From: Roseomonas acroporae
GTDB taxonomy: Bacteria; Pseudomonadota; Alphaproteobacteria; Acetobacterales; Acetobacteraceae
Assembly: GCF_023223525.1 (NCBI RefSeq)
Contig: NZ_JALPRX010000076.1
Coordinates: forward strand, 29,421-93,420
Length of the DNA: 64,000 nucleotides
Direction: 5' to 3'
This document shows, in pieces, positions 19,422 through 33,453 of this stretch; position 1 is the stretch's first letter, and the number at the start of each line of letters is the position of its first letter. A program made the translations under genes and the position numbers. The notes under the pieces are model-generated. The model searched no databases and had not been told where the DNA came from. It saw only the letters and a program-made list of their open reading frames with translations.

Positions 19422-19886
19422 TCAGGCGCGCGGGCGCCTGATGAAGCAGGTGGCCGAGGCGCTGGCGAGCAGGTTGCCGGCGGCATCGCGCAGGGTGCCC
19501 TCCGCCACGCCGAGGGAGCGCGAGAGATGCGTCACCCGTGCCTCGGCCACCAGCTCCTCGCCCAGCGGCACCGGCCGCAGCATCTTCACGCCGAGATCGA
19601 CCGTCCCGTAGCCGATGCCGGCCTCCAGCATGGTGTGCACGGCGCAGCCGGTGACCGAATCGAGGACGGTGGCGGCGAAGCCCCCGTGCACGCCGCCGAG
19701 CGGGTTCAGGTGCCGCTCATCCGCCCGCGCGCGCATCTCCACCCGCCCCTTCTCCACCACCATGCCCAGCAGGCCCATCGTCGCCGCGATCGGTGCGCGC
19801 GGCAGCCGGCCGGCCGCGGCGGCCGAGAGCAGCTCGAAGCCGGAAAGCGTCTTCGGGTCCATCGAGGGGTCGATCTGGGGGTCCAT
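19422..19886 (-). CDS. PaaI-like hotdog thioesterase
   Basis: 154 residues from ATG 19886 with GGAGG upstream; the open frame extends to 19928. The hotdog-fold signature HLNPLGGVHGGFAATVLDSVTGCAVHTML contains the conserved HGG and the following acidic residue. The strands GTVDLGVKMLRPVPLGEELVAEARVTH and GVAEGTLRDAAGNLLASASATCFI complete the fold. Such enzymes hydrolyse acyl-CoA thioesters, often phenylacetyl- or medium-chain-CoA; substrate not assignable. Convergent or isolated from neighbours, with an intergenic stretch of about 340 bp on its upstream side. Confidence 0.9.
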   Translation of the reverse strand: MDPQIDPSMDPKTLSGFELLSAAAAGRLPRAPIAATMGLLGMVVEKGRVEMRARADERHLNPLGGVHGGFAATVLDSVTGCAVHTMLEAGIGYGTVDLGVKMLRPVPLGEELVAEARVTHLSRSLGVAEGTLRDAAGNLLASASATCFIRRPRA

Positions 19887-20225
19887 CGGGAGGTTCCTCC
19901 GCCGGCCGCCACCGGGCGGGGCCGGCAACGTCCTTGGCGGGACCGCCCCGGAGCGTCAACCACCACCGCAGGCCGCGCTCCCGCCGGCCGCCCGGGAGCC
20001 GCGTCGTCATACGGGTCCGCGCAAGTGCGGCCCCGTACGTTTCGCCGGTTCGGCGCGCAGCCGCCACGCCGGCCCCGCGCGCCATGCCGGCCCACGCCAG
20101 TCGGGACCTGCGCGGGCCGGTAGACCTTTCCGTCGGCGGAATCCGCGGCTCGGCAGCAGCCGGGCGACCGATTCCGAATGCTGGCGGGCAAAGCGTGGCG
20201 CGGATTTCCCAGGCGCTCGGGTTCA
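19887..20225. other. Intergenic, no gene seen
   Basis: About 340 bp between the thioesterase start and the PepSY-like gene end. It holds a hairpin near 20012-20042 (ACGGGtCCGC...GCGGcCCCGT) whose left half recurs near 23447. No convincing coding signal on either strand. Confidence 0.5.
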
Positions 20226-20654
20226 TCACGCCCCCGGGCGCCCGGCCGCGTCCCGCACGGCGTCGGCGGCGGCCTCGACCGCCAGGTGGCCGGTCCAGGC
20301 ATCCAGCCGCAGGCGCTGCCGCCGCCCCGCCACGTCGCGTGCCTCGATACGCCAGAGGCCGCGTTCCCAGGTCAGCGCCGTCACCGCGCCGTGCCCGGCG
20401 ACCGCGGCAGCGGCCGCCGCCCCGAACGGCGCGCCGAGCGGCCCAGCCATCGGGATACCGCCCGGGGTAGCGCCCGAGGTGCCGCCCAGGGTACCGTTGG
20501 GCAGGCCCGGCTCGGCCCCTGCCCCCGCCCAGGCCTCGCGGCCTGCCCCGGCCCGCAGCGCCAGCAGCGCGGGCAGCAGCCCGCAGCCGGCCAGGAACAG
20601 CGCCAGGGCGAGAAGGTCGGCATCGGGTGGGAACGGCATCGGCGTCTCCGGCAT
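20226..20654 (-). CDS. Membrane-anchored PepSY-like protein
   Basis: 142 residues from ATG 20654 (a second ATG at 20639 gives a cleaner start, MPFPPDADLL). One hydrophobic segment (LLALALFLAGCGLLPALLAL) is followed by a Gly/Pro-rich linker with imperfect 12-nt repeats (about 20453-20500). A C-terminal segment (ALTWERGLWRIEARDVAGRRQRLRLDAWTGHL) reads like a PepSY repeat. It diverges from a second PepSY gene with a two-component system, and they share the palindromic region at 20693-20735. Probably a periplasmic modulator of the kinase; function inferred from context. Confidence 0.65.
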   Translation of the reverse strand: MPETPMPFPPDADLLALALFLAGCGLLPALLALRAGAGREAWAGAGAEPGLPNGTLGGTSGATPGGIPMAGPLGAPFGAAAAAAVAGHGAVTALTWERGLWRIEARDVAGRRQRLRLDAWTGHLAVEAAADAVRDAAGRPGA

Positions 20655-20692
20655 TCCAGGCGCTTCGGATGGCCGGCATGCTGGGACCCGCC

Positions 20693-20735
20693 GGCTGAAC
20701 CGGCGCTGAGCCGGCCGTTCAGCCCCGGTTCAGCC
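20693..20735. promoter_or_regulatory. Candidate OmpR-family operator
   Basis: Two direct GTTCAGCC repeats (20717-20724 and 20728-20735) lie 11 bp apart, one helical turn, as expected for OmpR/PhoB-type regulators. An inverted copy, GGCTGAACC, is at 20693-20701. Located between the divergent PepSY genes and just upstream of the response-regulator operon, so autoregulation is likely. Confidence 0.6.
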
Positions 20736-20759
20736 GTTCCCGACGAGAAACGCCCTTCC

Positions 20760-21100
<341 letters not shown>

Positions 21101-21101
<1 letters not shown>

Positions 21102-21778
21102 TGCGCGTGCTGGTGGTCGAGGACAACGCGGCGCTGGCCGCCCAGCTCCGCGCCGCGCTGGCCGAGGCGCGCTTCGCCGTGGACCACGCCCCCGACGGCG
21201 AGGAGGCGCTGTTCCTGGGCGAGACCGAGCCCTACGACGCGGTGGTGCTGGATCTCGGCCTGCCCCGGCTGGACGGGCTCTCGGTGCTGCGCCGCTGGCG
21301 CGCCGCCGGCCGCGCCATGCCGGTGCTGATCCTGACCGCGCGCGCCGCCTGGACCGAGAAGGTCGAGGGGCTGAACGCCGGCGCCGACGACTACCTCGCC
21401 AAGCCCTTCGCGATGGGCGAGCTGGTGGCGCGGCTGCAGGCGCTGATCCGGCGCAGCCACGGGCTGGCCAGCGCCGCCATCGCCCTGGACGGCCCCTGGG
21501 GGCAGGTGCGGCTCGACATCGCCGCGGGCAGCGTGACGCGCGACGGCGCGCCGGTGCGGCTGACCGCGCTGGAGTTCAAGCTGCTCGCCTACCTCGCGCA
21601 CCGGCGTGGCGGCATCGTCAGCAAGACCGAGCTGACCGAGCATCTCTACGAGCAGGACTTCGACCGCGACTCGAACACGCTGGAGGTCATGGTCGGGCGA
21701 CTGCGCCGCAAGCTCGGGGAGCGGCTGATCGAGACGGTGCGCGGCCAGGGCTACCGGCTGCCGGCCGCCGCGGCGTGA
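21101..21778 (+). CDS. OmpR-family response regulator
   Basis: 225 residues from ATG 21101. Receiver domain with the acidic pair in VVEDN, phospho-acceptor Asp51 (VVLDLGLP) and Lys in YLAKPF; C-terminal winged helix (LTALEFKLLAYLAHRRGGIVSK ... NTLEVMVGRLRRKLG). Resembles the PhoP/QseB/TctD type. Cytosolic transcription factor, probably binding the direct repeats upstream of the operon. Its stop overlaps the kinase GTG. Confidence 0.96.
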
Positions 21779-23379
21779 CGCACCGGCTGCTGCCGCGCTC
21801 GCTGACTCTGCGCCTCGCGCTGCTGGCGGCGGTGTGGAGCGCCCTCGGGCTGGGAGCGGCGGGCTGGTTCGCCTCCTCGATCGCCGTGCGGCAGATGCAG
21901 GCGGCCTTCGACCTGCGCCTGAGCAGCACGCTGGACGACCTGGCGGGCGCCGTGAGCTACGAGGTGCCCGCGGGGGACCGGCGCGCCCACCCGCCGGCCG
22001 GGGCACCGTCGCAGGGCGCGGCCGCCGCGCCGGGCATGGCCGGGTCGGAGGGGGCCGGGTCGGAGGGGGCCGGGTCGGAGGGGGCCGGGTCGGAGGGGGC
22101 CGCGCCGGAGAGGGCCGCGCCGGAGAGGGCCGCGCCGGAGAGGGCCGCGCCCTTGGCCCGGCCGACGCTGCGCGTGCAGCTCGCGCGCCGCCGTTCCGGC
22201 ACGCTGCGCGCCATGGCCGGCGCCGAGTTCCAGCAGCCGCTCTCCGGCAATTACTGGCAGGTGACCGGCCCACCGGACGCGGACGGGCAGGCCGTCACGG
22301 AGCGTTCCCGCTCGCTCTGGGATGCCGACATGCCGCGGCTGCCGGCGGCGGACCGCCCCCTGACCGCCGCCGACGGGGCGCGCATCGGCGAGGCGCGCGG
22401 GCCGCGGGGCGAGCAGTTGCGCCTGATCGAGCGCGTGGTGGAACTGCCCGACGCGCCCGACCGGCTGCTGCTGCAGGTGGCGATGAGCCGTGGCGCCATG
22501 GATGCCGAGATCCGCCGGCTGCGCTGGCTGCTGGCGCTCGGCTTCGGCGTGCTCGGCCTCGGGCTGGTGGCGGCGGTGGCGGCGCAGGTGGTGCTCGGGC
22601 TGCGGCCGCTGCGGCGCGTGCGGGACCGGCTGGCCGCCCTGCGCGCCGGCCGGCGCGAGCGGCTGGCCGATGCCGGCGCGCCGCCGCCGACCGAGCTCGC
22701 CCCGCTGGTCGCCGAGATCGACGCGCTGGTCGAGGGCAACCGTGCCACGGTGGAGCGGGCGCGGGCGCATCTCGGCAACCTCGCCCACGCGCTGAAGACG
22801 CCGCTCGCCGTGCTGCGCGTGGCGCTGGAAGCGGCGCCGCCCGACCTGCCCGAGGCGCGCGCCCAGGCGGCGGCGCTCGATTCGCTGCTGCAGCACCACC
22901 TCGCCCGCGCCCGCGCCGCGGCGCTGTCGGGCGCCGCCGCCGCCGATGCCGCGCCGCTCGCCGTGGCCGGGGAGATCGCCGCGGCGCTGCGCCGCCTGTA
23001 CGCCGACCGGATCGACCTGACCGTGGCGGGCGATGCCGAGACGCGCGTCGCGGTGGAGCGCCAGGACCTGGCCGAGATGCTCGGCAACCTGATGGAGAAT
23101 GCCTGCAAGTGGGCGCGCGGCCGCGTCGCGGTGCGGGTGTCGGCGGCGGCTGGCGGGGCCGTGGTGCTGGTGGAGGATGACGGGCCGGGCCTCGCGCCTG
23201 GCCGGCATGCCGAGGCGCTGGCGCGCGGCGTGCGGCTGGACGAGGCGGCGCCGGGCACCGGGCTCGGCCTGGCCATCGTGGCCGATCTCGCCGGGCTCTA
23301 TGGCGGCCGCTTCGCGCTGGGGCGCGCGCCGCTGGGCGGGCTGTCGGCGCGGCTGGAACTGCCGGGGCGGCGGGGCTGA
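21775..23379 (+). CDS. Sensor histidine kinase with repeat-bearing periplasmic domain
   Basis: 534 residues from GTG 21775, overlapping the regulator stop. TM1 is near residues 10-33, a periplasmic domain follows to about 245, then TM2 (LLALGFGVLGLGLVAAVAAQVV) and HAMP. The H-box has His338 in LAHALKTP; the ATPase domain has NLMENACKWA, VEDDGPGLAPG and GTGLGLAIVADLAGLYGG. This is a PhoQ/QseC-like class. Its periplasmic domain carries a GSEGA/APERA repeat tract (22042-22146) next to the first strand of the sensor fold. Likely senses an envelope or cation cue together with the PepSY proteins. Confidence 0.95.
   Translation: MTHRLLPRSLTLRLALLAAVWSALGLGAAGWFASSIAVRQMQAAFDLRLSSTLDDLAGAVSYEVPAGDRRAHPPAGAPSQGAAAAPGMAGSEGAGSEGAGSEGAGSEGAAPERAAPERAAPERAAPLARPTLRVQLARRRSGTLRAMAGAEFQQPLSGNYWQVTGPPDADGQAVTERSRSLWDADMPRLPAADRPLTAADGARIGEARGPRGEQLRLIERVVELPDAPDRLLLQVAMSRGAMDAEIRRLRWLLALGFGVLGLGLVAAVAAQVVLGLRPLRRVRDRLAALRAGRRERLADAGAPPPTELAPLVAEIDALVEGNRATVERARAHLGNLAHALKTPLAVLRVALEAAPPDLPEARAQAAALDSLLQHHLARARAAALSGAAAADAAPLAVAGEIAAALRRLYADRIDLTVAGDAETRVAVERQDLAEMLGNLMENACKWARGRVAVRVSAAAGGAVVLVEDDGPGLAPGRHAEALARGVRLDEAAPGTGLGLAIVADLAGLYGGRFALGRAPLGGLSARLELPGRRG
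22042..22146 (+). repeat. 15-nt tandem repeats (4 + 3 units) in the sensor kinase
   Basis: Four units of gggtcggagggggcc (GSEGA) followed by three units of gcgccggagagggcc (APERA), all in frame. Unit number can change without a frameshift, so kinase loop length may vary between strains. Confidence 0.92.
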
Positions 23380-23471
23380 GGGCCTGTTCGAGAGGCCCCG
23401 ATTCGAGAGGCCCCGGGGGCGGGACGACCGGGCGGCCGTTCCATGCGGGTCCGCACAAAGGCGGGCCGGTA

Positions 23472-24053
23472 TCAGTCCGTCTCCAGCGCCGGCGCGCCGG
23501 CGCATGCCCAGTTGGCGAAGTGCGCGTAGTCGCTGTAGGCGTAGTAGGCGACGTTCCAGCCCTCGCCGCCATCGTAGAAGTCGAAGGAGAACAGCAGCGG
23601 CGAGCGCCGGTAGCGCACGACGTAGCAGAGGGTGCGCAGGGACGGGCCGTAGCGCCGCGTGCCGACGTACTGGACGTCGAGCGGCTGCCCCAGCGCCTCG
23701 ACGCTGCGGATCGCCTGGGCCCGGCCATCGGTGATCTGGCCGCGCACGGCGCGGTCCTGCCCGAGCGGCGTCTCCGCCAGCAGGCGGTCGAGGAAGCGGC
23801 CCAGCCCGTCATCCACGAAGCTGCGCAGCAGGCTGTCGGCCACGGCGCGCGGCTCTCGCGCGGCAGGGACTGCAGGGGCGACGGGGGTGGCGGCGGACGG
23901 AGGTGCCTGGGCCCGGGCGCCGGGGGGCAGAGCGGCGGCGGCCCAGCCTGCCAGGGCCAGCGCCAGCACCGGTCCCGCCCGGCGCCGGCGCGCCCGCCTC
24001 GCCCGACCCGGGCCGGACGCGCCGTCTCGGTGGCGGGGCGGGGTGGCCGGCAA
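23472..24053 (-). CDS. Secreted protein of unknown function
   Basis: 193 residues from TTG 24053, two bases after the GST stop, suggesting coupled translation. A twin-basic N-terminus and hydrophobic core (RRARRRRAGPVLALALAGWAAAALPPGARA) form a signal peptide. The mature protein has a Pro/Ala stretch, a helical segment and a strand-rich end (YVGTRRYGPSLRTLCYVVRYRRSPLLFSFDFYD) with two Cys (one in ANWACAG near the C-terminus) that could form a disulfide. I do not recognise the family. Probably periplasmic. Confidence 0.7.
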   Translation of the reverse strand: MPATPPRHRDGASGPGRARRARRRRAGPVLALALAGWAAAALPPGARAQAPPSAATPVAPAVPAAREPRAVADSLLRSFVDDGLGRFLDRLLAETPLGQDRAVRGQITDGRAQAIRSVEALGQPLDVQYVGTRRYGPSLRTLCYVVRYRRSPLLFSFDFYDGGEGWNVAYYAYSDYAHFANWACAGAPALETD

Positions 24054-24054
24054 T

Positions 24055-24723
24055 TCAGAAATCGAGGTCGGCGTAGTGGGCGGGTGGGGTCACGCCCGTC
24101 TCGCGGTCGGCCAGCAGCGGCCGGAAGCAGGGCCGGGACTTCACCCGCGCGTACCACTCCTTGGCCGGCTCGCTGATCGACCAGTCCACGTCGCCGATGA
24201 AGTCCAGCGCGGAGAGGTGCGCGGCGGCGCAGAAATCCGCCAGGCTGATCGAGGGGCCGGCGAGCCAGACCCGCGTCTCCGCCAGCCAGCCGAGATAGTC
24301 GAGGTGCGGCCGCAGGTTCTGATAGCCGGCGCGGATCGCGCTCGCCTCCGGGTTGCCGCGGTTGAGGTGGCGCTTCTGGTACTTCTCGTAGAGCAGGTTG
24401 CGCGTCACCTCGGCGGCGAACTTGCCGTCGAACCAGCCGACGAGGCGGCGCACCTCGGCACGGTCGGCGAGGGTGCGGCCGAGCAGCGGCGTGTCCGGGT
24501 AGGCCTCGTCGAGATACTCGCAGATGGCGTAGCTGTCGGCCACGATCAGCCCGTTGTCCTCCTGGAGCACCGGCACGGTGCCGGCCGGGTTGATCTCCAG
24601 GAATTCGTGCCGCCGCTCCCAGACCCGCTCGACGCGCAGGTCGAAGGGGATGCGCTTCTCCGCCAGGGCGAGGCGCACCTTGCGGGCGTAGGGGGACATG
24701 GGAAGGTGGTAGAGGATACGCAC
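24055..24723 (-). CDS. Glutathione S-transferase family protein
   Basis: 222 residues from GTG 24723. N-terminal thioredoxin-like domain with YHLPMSPYARKVRLALAEK, a cis-Pro in GTVPVLQEDNG and the glutathione-binding ADSYAICEYLDE; C-terminal all-helical domain. The SPYARKVR active-site start is that of the FzlA/GstA-type bacterial GSTs; in Caulobacter a relative (FzlA) binds FtsZ, so a non-enzymatic division role is possible. Cytosolic. Followed by a secreted unknown in the same operon. Confidence 0.88.
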   Translation of the reverse strand: MRILYHLPMSPYARKVRLALAEKRIPFDLRVERVWERRHEFLEINPAGTVPVLQEDNGLIVADSYAICEYLDEAYPDTPLLGRTLADRAEVRRLVGWFDGKFAAEVTRNLLYEKYQKRHLNRGNPEASAIRAGYQNLRPHLDYLGWLAETRVWLAGPSISLADFCAAAHLSALDFIGDVDWSISEPAKEWYARVKSRPCFRPLLADRETGVTPPAHYADLDF

Positions 24724-25061
24724 AGGCCGGTTATGCCATGCGGCGCGTGCTTCGCAAGACGCAACCCGATACCGATTGACGCCATGCGGCAACGGCCGGC
24801 GGCGACGGCGCCGGGGCGCTGCCCCCGACCCGGGCGGGGCAGGCGCCGACTTCCCCGGCCCCCATCCGCCGAAGGGCGAAGCCCCCTGGAAGCCCCTTCC
24901 GGGCAGCGGTTCCGCCGGCGAAGCCGGAAAATCCGACGGGGGTCCGGGGGGCTTCGCCCCCGGCGGCGGGTCCAGGGAGGCGGCGCCTCCCCGGCCGGAG
25001 GGGTCCGGGGGAAGGCGGCGCCTTCCCCCGCGAGGAGGGCGGGAAAGCCCTCCCCCGCCCG
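24724..25061. repeat. Intergenic GC-rich palindrome cluster
   Basis: 338 bp without a gene, filled from about 24840 with short palindromes: GGGGGCTTCGCCCC-type near 24946-24961, GGGAGGCGGCGCCTCCC near 24975-24991, and a 23-bp palindrome at 25007-25029 whose core (AAGGCGGCGCCTT) nearly matches two copies inside rnr. It lies just after the gltB stop and may terminate that transcript. The part next to the GST start presumably carries its promoter. Confidence 0.75.
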
Positions 25062-29633
<4,572 letters not shown>

Positions 29634-29765
29634 GATCGTCTCCCTCAGGGGGGAGGCCCCGCTGCGCGCGGGGTCTCGCATTGGCATCCCGGGCGCGTCT
29701 CGCCCACAGTCCCGTGCTTCAGCGATCCCGCCTCAGCCGGCAGCCGGCCCGCGCGGGCCGGCGCG

Positions 29766-31226
29766 TCACTCGGCCGCGACCTTCGCCGTCGGCCGCGCAT
29801 CCGTCCTGGCGGCGTTGGCGCGCACATGGGCGTCGATCTGGTCGGCCGCGTCGCGGCCGTCGCGGATCGCCCAGACCACGAGGCTGGCGCCGCGCACGAT
29901 GTCGCCGGCGGCGAACACGCCGGGCAGGCTGGTCATCAGCGTGCGCGGATCGACCTTGATCGTGCCCCAGCGCGAGACGGTCAGCGCCGCCTCGTCGAAC
30001 ATGCGCGGCATGTCCTCGGGATCGAAGCCGAGCGCCTTGATGACGAGGTCGGCCTTCTGGGTGAAGTGGCTGTCCGGGATCGGCTCCACCTGCTGGCGGC
30101 CGGTCGCGTCCGGCAGGCCGAGATGCATGCGGATCGAGCGCACGCCCGTCACCTTGCCGCCCTCCCCGACGAAGGCCTCCGGCGCCGCGAGCCAGGCGAA
30201 GTGAACGCCCTCCTCCTCGGCGTTGTACACCTCGCGCATCGAGCCGGGCATGTTGGCCTTGTCGCGGCGGTAGAGGCAGGTGACGGACCGCGCGCCCTGG
30301 CGGATCGAGGTGCGCAGGCAGTCCATCGTGGTGTCGCCGCCGCCGATCACCACCACGTCGCGCCCCTCGGCGTTCAGCGAGCCGTCGTCGAAGGCCGCCA
30401 CCTCGTCGCCGAGGCCCTTGCGGTTGGAGGCGGTGAGGAATTCCAGCGCCGGCACCACGCCCGAGAGCTCGTTGCCGGGGATGGCGATGTCGCGCGCCTT
30501 GTACACGCCGGTCGCGATCAGCACCGCGTCGTGCCGCTCGCGCAGCTCGGCCAGGGTGACGTCCGTGCCCACGGCGCAGCCCATGTGGAAGTGGATGCCG
30601 CCGTCCTGGAACTGCTTCCAGCGGCGCAGCACCACCTCCTTCTCCAGCTTGAAGTTGGGGATGCCGTAGATCAGCAGCCCGCCGGCGCGGTCGTAGCGGT
30701 CGTAGACATGGACTTCGTAGCCCTTGACGCGCAGCCGCTCGGCGGCGGCGAGGCCGCCCGGGCCGGCGCCGACGATGCCGACCGAAAGGCCGAGCTCGGC
30801 GCGCGGCTGCGGCGGCTGCACCCAGCCGTTGCTCCAGGCGGTCTCGACGATGTGGCGCTCCACCGCGCCGATGGTCACCGAGTTGAAGCCCTTCTCGATG
30901 ACGCAATTGCCCTCGCAGAGCCGGTCCTGCGGGCAGACGCGGCCGCAGATCTCGGGGAAGGTGTTGGTGGCGGAGGCGATCTCGTACGCCTCCTCCATCC
31001 GTCCCTCGGCGGTCAGCTTGAGCCAGTCCGGGATGTTGTTGTTGAGCGGGCAGTGCACCTGGCAGAAGGGAACGCCGCACTGCGAGCAGCGGCTGGCCTG
31101 CTCCGAGGCCTTCTCCTGCGGGAAGGGCCGGTAGATCTCGTTGAAGTCCTCGCGCCGCTGTTCGGCCTGCCGCTTCTCGGGCTGGCGCTGGGGCAGTCGG
31201 ACGAATTGCAGCATCCGGTCGGGCAT
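29766..31226 (-). CDS. gltD: Glutamate synthase, small (beta) subunit
   Basis: 486 residues from ATG 31226 (MLQFVRLPQ begins five codons later). N-terminal Cys-rich domain (CSQCGVPFCQVHCPLNNNIP and CGRVCPQDRLCEGNC) binds two [4Fe-4S] clusters. An FAD-binding fold (VGIVGAGPGGLAAAERL) and an NADPH-binding fold (VVVIGGGDTTMDCLRTS) follow. It passes electrons from NADPH to the large subunit, encoded 132 bp downstream. Together they form the main ammonia-assimilation enzyme after glutamine synthetase. Confidence 0.98.
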   Translation of the reverse strand: MPDRMLQFVRLPQRQPEKRQAEQRREDFNEIYRPFPQEKASEQASRCSQCGVPFCQVHCPLNNNIPDWLKLTAEGRMEEAYEIASATNTFPEICGRVCPQDRLCEGNCVIEKGFNSVTIGAVERHIVETAWSNGWVQPPQPRAELGLSVGIVGAGPGGLAAAERLRVKGYEVHVYDRYDRAGGLLIYGIPNFKLEKEVVLRRWKQFQDGGIHFHMGCAVGTDVTLAELRERHDAVLIATGVYKARDIAIPGNELSGVVPALEFLTASNRKGLGDEVAAFDDGSLNAEGRDVVVIGGGDTTMDCLRTSIRQGARSVTCLYRRDKANMPGSMREVYNAEEEGVHFAWLAAPEAFVGEGGKVTGVRSIRMHLGLPDATGRQQVEPIPDSHFTQKADLVIKALGFDPEDMPRMFDEAALTVSRWGTIKVDPRTLMTSLPGVFAAGDIVRGASLVVWAIRDGRDAADQIDAHVRANAARTDARPTAKVAAE

Positions 31227-31368
31227 GGCGCAGATCCACTCTGTGGCGCCGGACGTCCTGGCATATGGGACACGGCGAAGGACCAGGCGCCGTCGTGGGA
31301 GACAGCGCCCGACCCACTCGTCGGCACCATAACGAGCCCGGCCATCCAAGCGCCAGTGCTTTTCGACT

Positions 31369-31396
31369 AAAAGGACAGTTCTACTGTCCTTTTTTA
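31369..31396. terminator. Bidirectional rho-independent terminator
   Basis: A perfect 10-bp stem (AAAAGGACAG / CTGTCCTTTT) around a TTCTA loop, with a T run after the stem on the + strand and an A run before it. It lies about 80 bp past the stop of the - strand NDUFA9-like gene and upstream of gltD, so it most likely separates those two transcripts. Confidence 0.85.
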
Positions 31397-31474
31397 TCCC
31401 AGCCGCCGTGCGTCAAACGCGAAGCCCTGACCCTATCGCCTTCGTTCTTCTTAATTTATGTCCGATTCGGCCAT

Positions 31475-32425
31475 TCAGGCCGCGAGGTAGTGCCGCTGGC
31501 CACCGCGACGATAGCGCGCCAGGTAGAGCGGCGCGACCGCTTCCACCGACTTGGGCGCGATGCCCAGATCCGACAGGGTGGCCGCCCCCTCCCCCACCAC
31601 GTTGTCGCGACCGAGCATCAGCAACTGGTCGCGCGTCAGCGGGGCATTGGGCAGCTTCTCGCCCAGGCTCGCCTGCAGCCGCACCAGCCCGGCCGGCAGG
31701 TCCACCAGGCGGCGGCGGCGCCCGGTCGCCTCCAGCACATAGGATAGCACGTCCCGCATGCTCATCACCCGCGGGCCGCCCAGCTCGTAGGTCCGCCCCG
31801 CCGCGTCGTCGCGCTCGATGGCGGCCATCACCGCATCGGCCACGTCGCCGACATAGACCGGCTGGAAGCGGGTCGCCCCCGCCACCACGGGCATGAAGGG
31901 CAGGAGCCGCGCCATCGCGGCGAAGCGGTTGAAGAAGCGGTCCTCGGCCCCGAACACGATGGAGGGGCGCAGGATGGTGGCGTCGGGGAAGGCCGCGCGC
32001 ACCGCGGCCTCGCCCGCCGCCTTGCTGCGCCCGTAGGCCGAGGGGCTGTCCGGGTCGGCGCCGATCGCCGAGAGGTGCACGAGGCGTCGCACGCCGTGGG
32101 ACGCGCAGGCCCGCGCGACGATGCCCGGCGCCTCGCCCTGGAGCCGGTCGAAGTCGCCGGCGCGGCACTCGGCGAGGATGCCGACGAGGTTGACCACCAC
32201 CTCGGCCCCGGCGACGGCGCGTTCAACCGCCCCGGCATCGGCGACGCTGCCGAAGAGCGGCACGATCTGCCCGACGCGCCCCTGGGTCTGGAGGGCGTTG
32301 TGGACACGCTCCGGATCGGTGGTGCCGACGCGCACCACGTAATCCTGCCGCGCCAGGCGCTGCACGACATAACGCCCGATGAAGCCCGCGCCGCCGAAGA
32401 CCGTGGCGACCCGCCTGGTCAGCAT
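31475..32425 (-). CDS. NDUFA9-like NAD(P)-binding protein
   Basis: 316 residues from ATG 32425. Atypical short-chain dehydrogenase with nucleotide-binding GGAGFIGRYVV at residues 10-20, VVNLVGIL, VHLSAIGAD, and SAYGRSKAAGE where Tyr/Lys occupy the SDR positions. It matches the bacterial complex I NDUFA9-subunit family, which is thought to help complex I or quinone metabolism. It ends near a strong terminator and stands as a single gene. Cytosolic, possibly membrane-associated. Confidence 0.88.
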   Translation of the reverse strand: MLTRRVATVFGGAGFIGRYVVQRLARQDYVVRVGTTDPERVHNALQTQGRVGQIVPLFGSVADAGAVERAVAGAEVVVNLVGILAECRAGDFDRLQGEAPGIVARACASHGVRRLVHLSAIGADPDSPSAYGRSKAAGEAAVRAAFPDATILRPSIVFGAEDRFFNRFAAMARLLPFMPVVAGATRFQPVYVGDVADAVMAAIERDDAAGRTYELGGPRVMSMRDVLSYVLEATGRRRRLVDLPAGLVRLQASLGEKLPNAPLTRDQLLMLGRDNVVGEGAATLSDLGIAPKSVEAVAPLYLARYRRGGQRHYLAA

Positions 32426-32724
32426 CGATCACTTTCCCCCTCACGAACAGCGCGACCATATGGGGCATGGAGCGGGACGCCAAGAGACGCCGATGCGCTT
32501 TCGCATCGCTGGCCCCGCCCGGCGCGGGGCGGCGCCCGCCGCCGGCCCCTGCCCCGCCCCGGCGGCGCGCGGGACGGCGGCGTCGCATTTTCATGTTCCC
32601 AAACCGAATCTTTGGCCAAATAATATGAATTTGATGCCCTTCGTGAGGAGAAACGTTAATGTATCAAGTGCCATTGTCTATCGTATGCTATTCATTGATT
32701 CCGATATCGGTTCAGGGGTGAAGC
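32426..32724. promoter_or_regulatory. Divergent intergenic region upstream of marR
   Basis: 299 bp; the 130 bp next to marR are clearly AT-richer than the surroundings. A perfect 10-bp palindrome TTTGGCCAAA (32611-32620) is directly followed by TAATAT, a -10-like box, so it is a good candidate for a MarR operator at its own promoter. Confidence 0.55.
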
Positions 32725-33189
32725 ATGACCGGTGAATCCGCCAACGCCAGCGACAGGCTGATCGACGACTTCCTGCCCTACCTGCTGGCCCGGGCCTCCC
32801 ACGTGGTGTCGGCCGAATTCCACGGCCGGCTGCGCGGCCTCAAGGTCAGCGCCCCCAAGTGGCGCGTCCTCGCGGCCCTTTCCAGCAATGACGGGGAGAC
32901 GGTGAGCGGGCTGGCGGAGAGCTGCATGCTGCAGCAGCCCACCATGACCAAGCTGCTCGACCGCATGGTGCGCGACCGGCTGGTGACGCGGGCCCCGGAT
33001 GCGCGCGACCGCCGCGTGGTCCGGATCAGCCTCACCGAGCGCGGCCGCGCCGCGGTGTCGGAGCTGCTGTCCGCCGCGCAGCGTCACGAGGCCGAGCTGT
33101 TCGCGCGCCACTCCTCCGCCGAGGGCGACGTGATCAAGGCGGCGCTGCGCAGCCTGATCGGACAGCACGATGCGAGGCGGCGCGGCTGA
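32725..33189 (+). CDS. MarR-family transcriptional regulator
   Basis: 154 residues from ATG 32725. Winged-helix core: KWRVLAALSSNDGETVSGLAESCMLQQPTMTKLLDRMVRDRLVTRA, and the wing DARDRRVVRISLTERGRA typical of MarR. These dimers usually repress a neighbouring gene or themselves and respond to small aromatic ligands. The divergent NDUFA9-like gene is a possible target. No partner transporter is adjacent. Confidence 0.93.
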   Translation: MTGESANASDRLIDDFLPYLLARASHVVSAEFHGRLRGLKVSAPKWRVLAALSSNDGETVSGLAESCMLQQPTMTKLLDRMVRDRLVTRAPDARDRRVVRISLTERGRAAVSELLSAAQRHEAELFARHSSAEGDVIKAALRSLIGQHDARRRG

Positions 33190-33453
33190 CCGGGCGCCGG
33201 GGCGCCAGGGCGCGCGGATCGCGCGCGACCTCCCGGGCCCGGCGAAGCGGCCCTTCACCCCGGCCGCGTGCCGGACACCCTCGCGGGGTGCCCTCTCCCG
33301 CCTGCCGCGCCGCCCGTCCCCCGACTCCCGGCCCCGGATTCGGGCAGCGGACGATGCCGCCGCGCCGGCGCGTCGCGCCCGGCCCTGTCCGGGCGGGCCG
33401 AGGGCGGGCGTACAGCCGCCCCGTCTCCCGGATCGCGGCCGCCCGGCCCGCGC
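33190..33453. other. Intergenic between convergent genes
   Basis: 264 bp between the marR stop and the DprE2-like stop. GC-rich; no coding signal and no clean hairpin with a T run was seen. Confidence 0.5.

Noticed and set aside
32625..32735. Possible 36-codon leader peptide ahead of marR
   Set aside because: It overlaps the marR start but has no good ribosome site and no attenuator-like hairpin.
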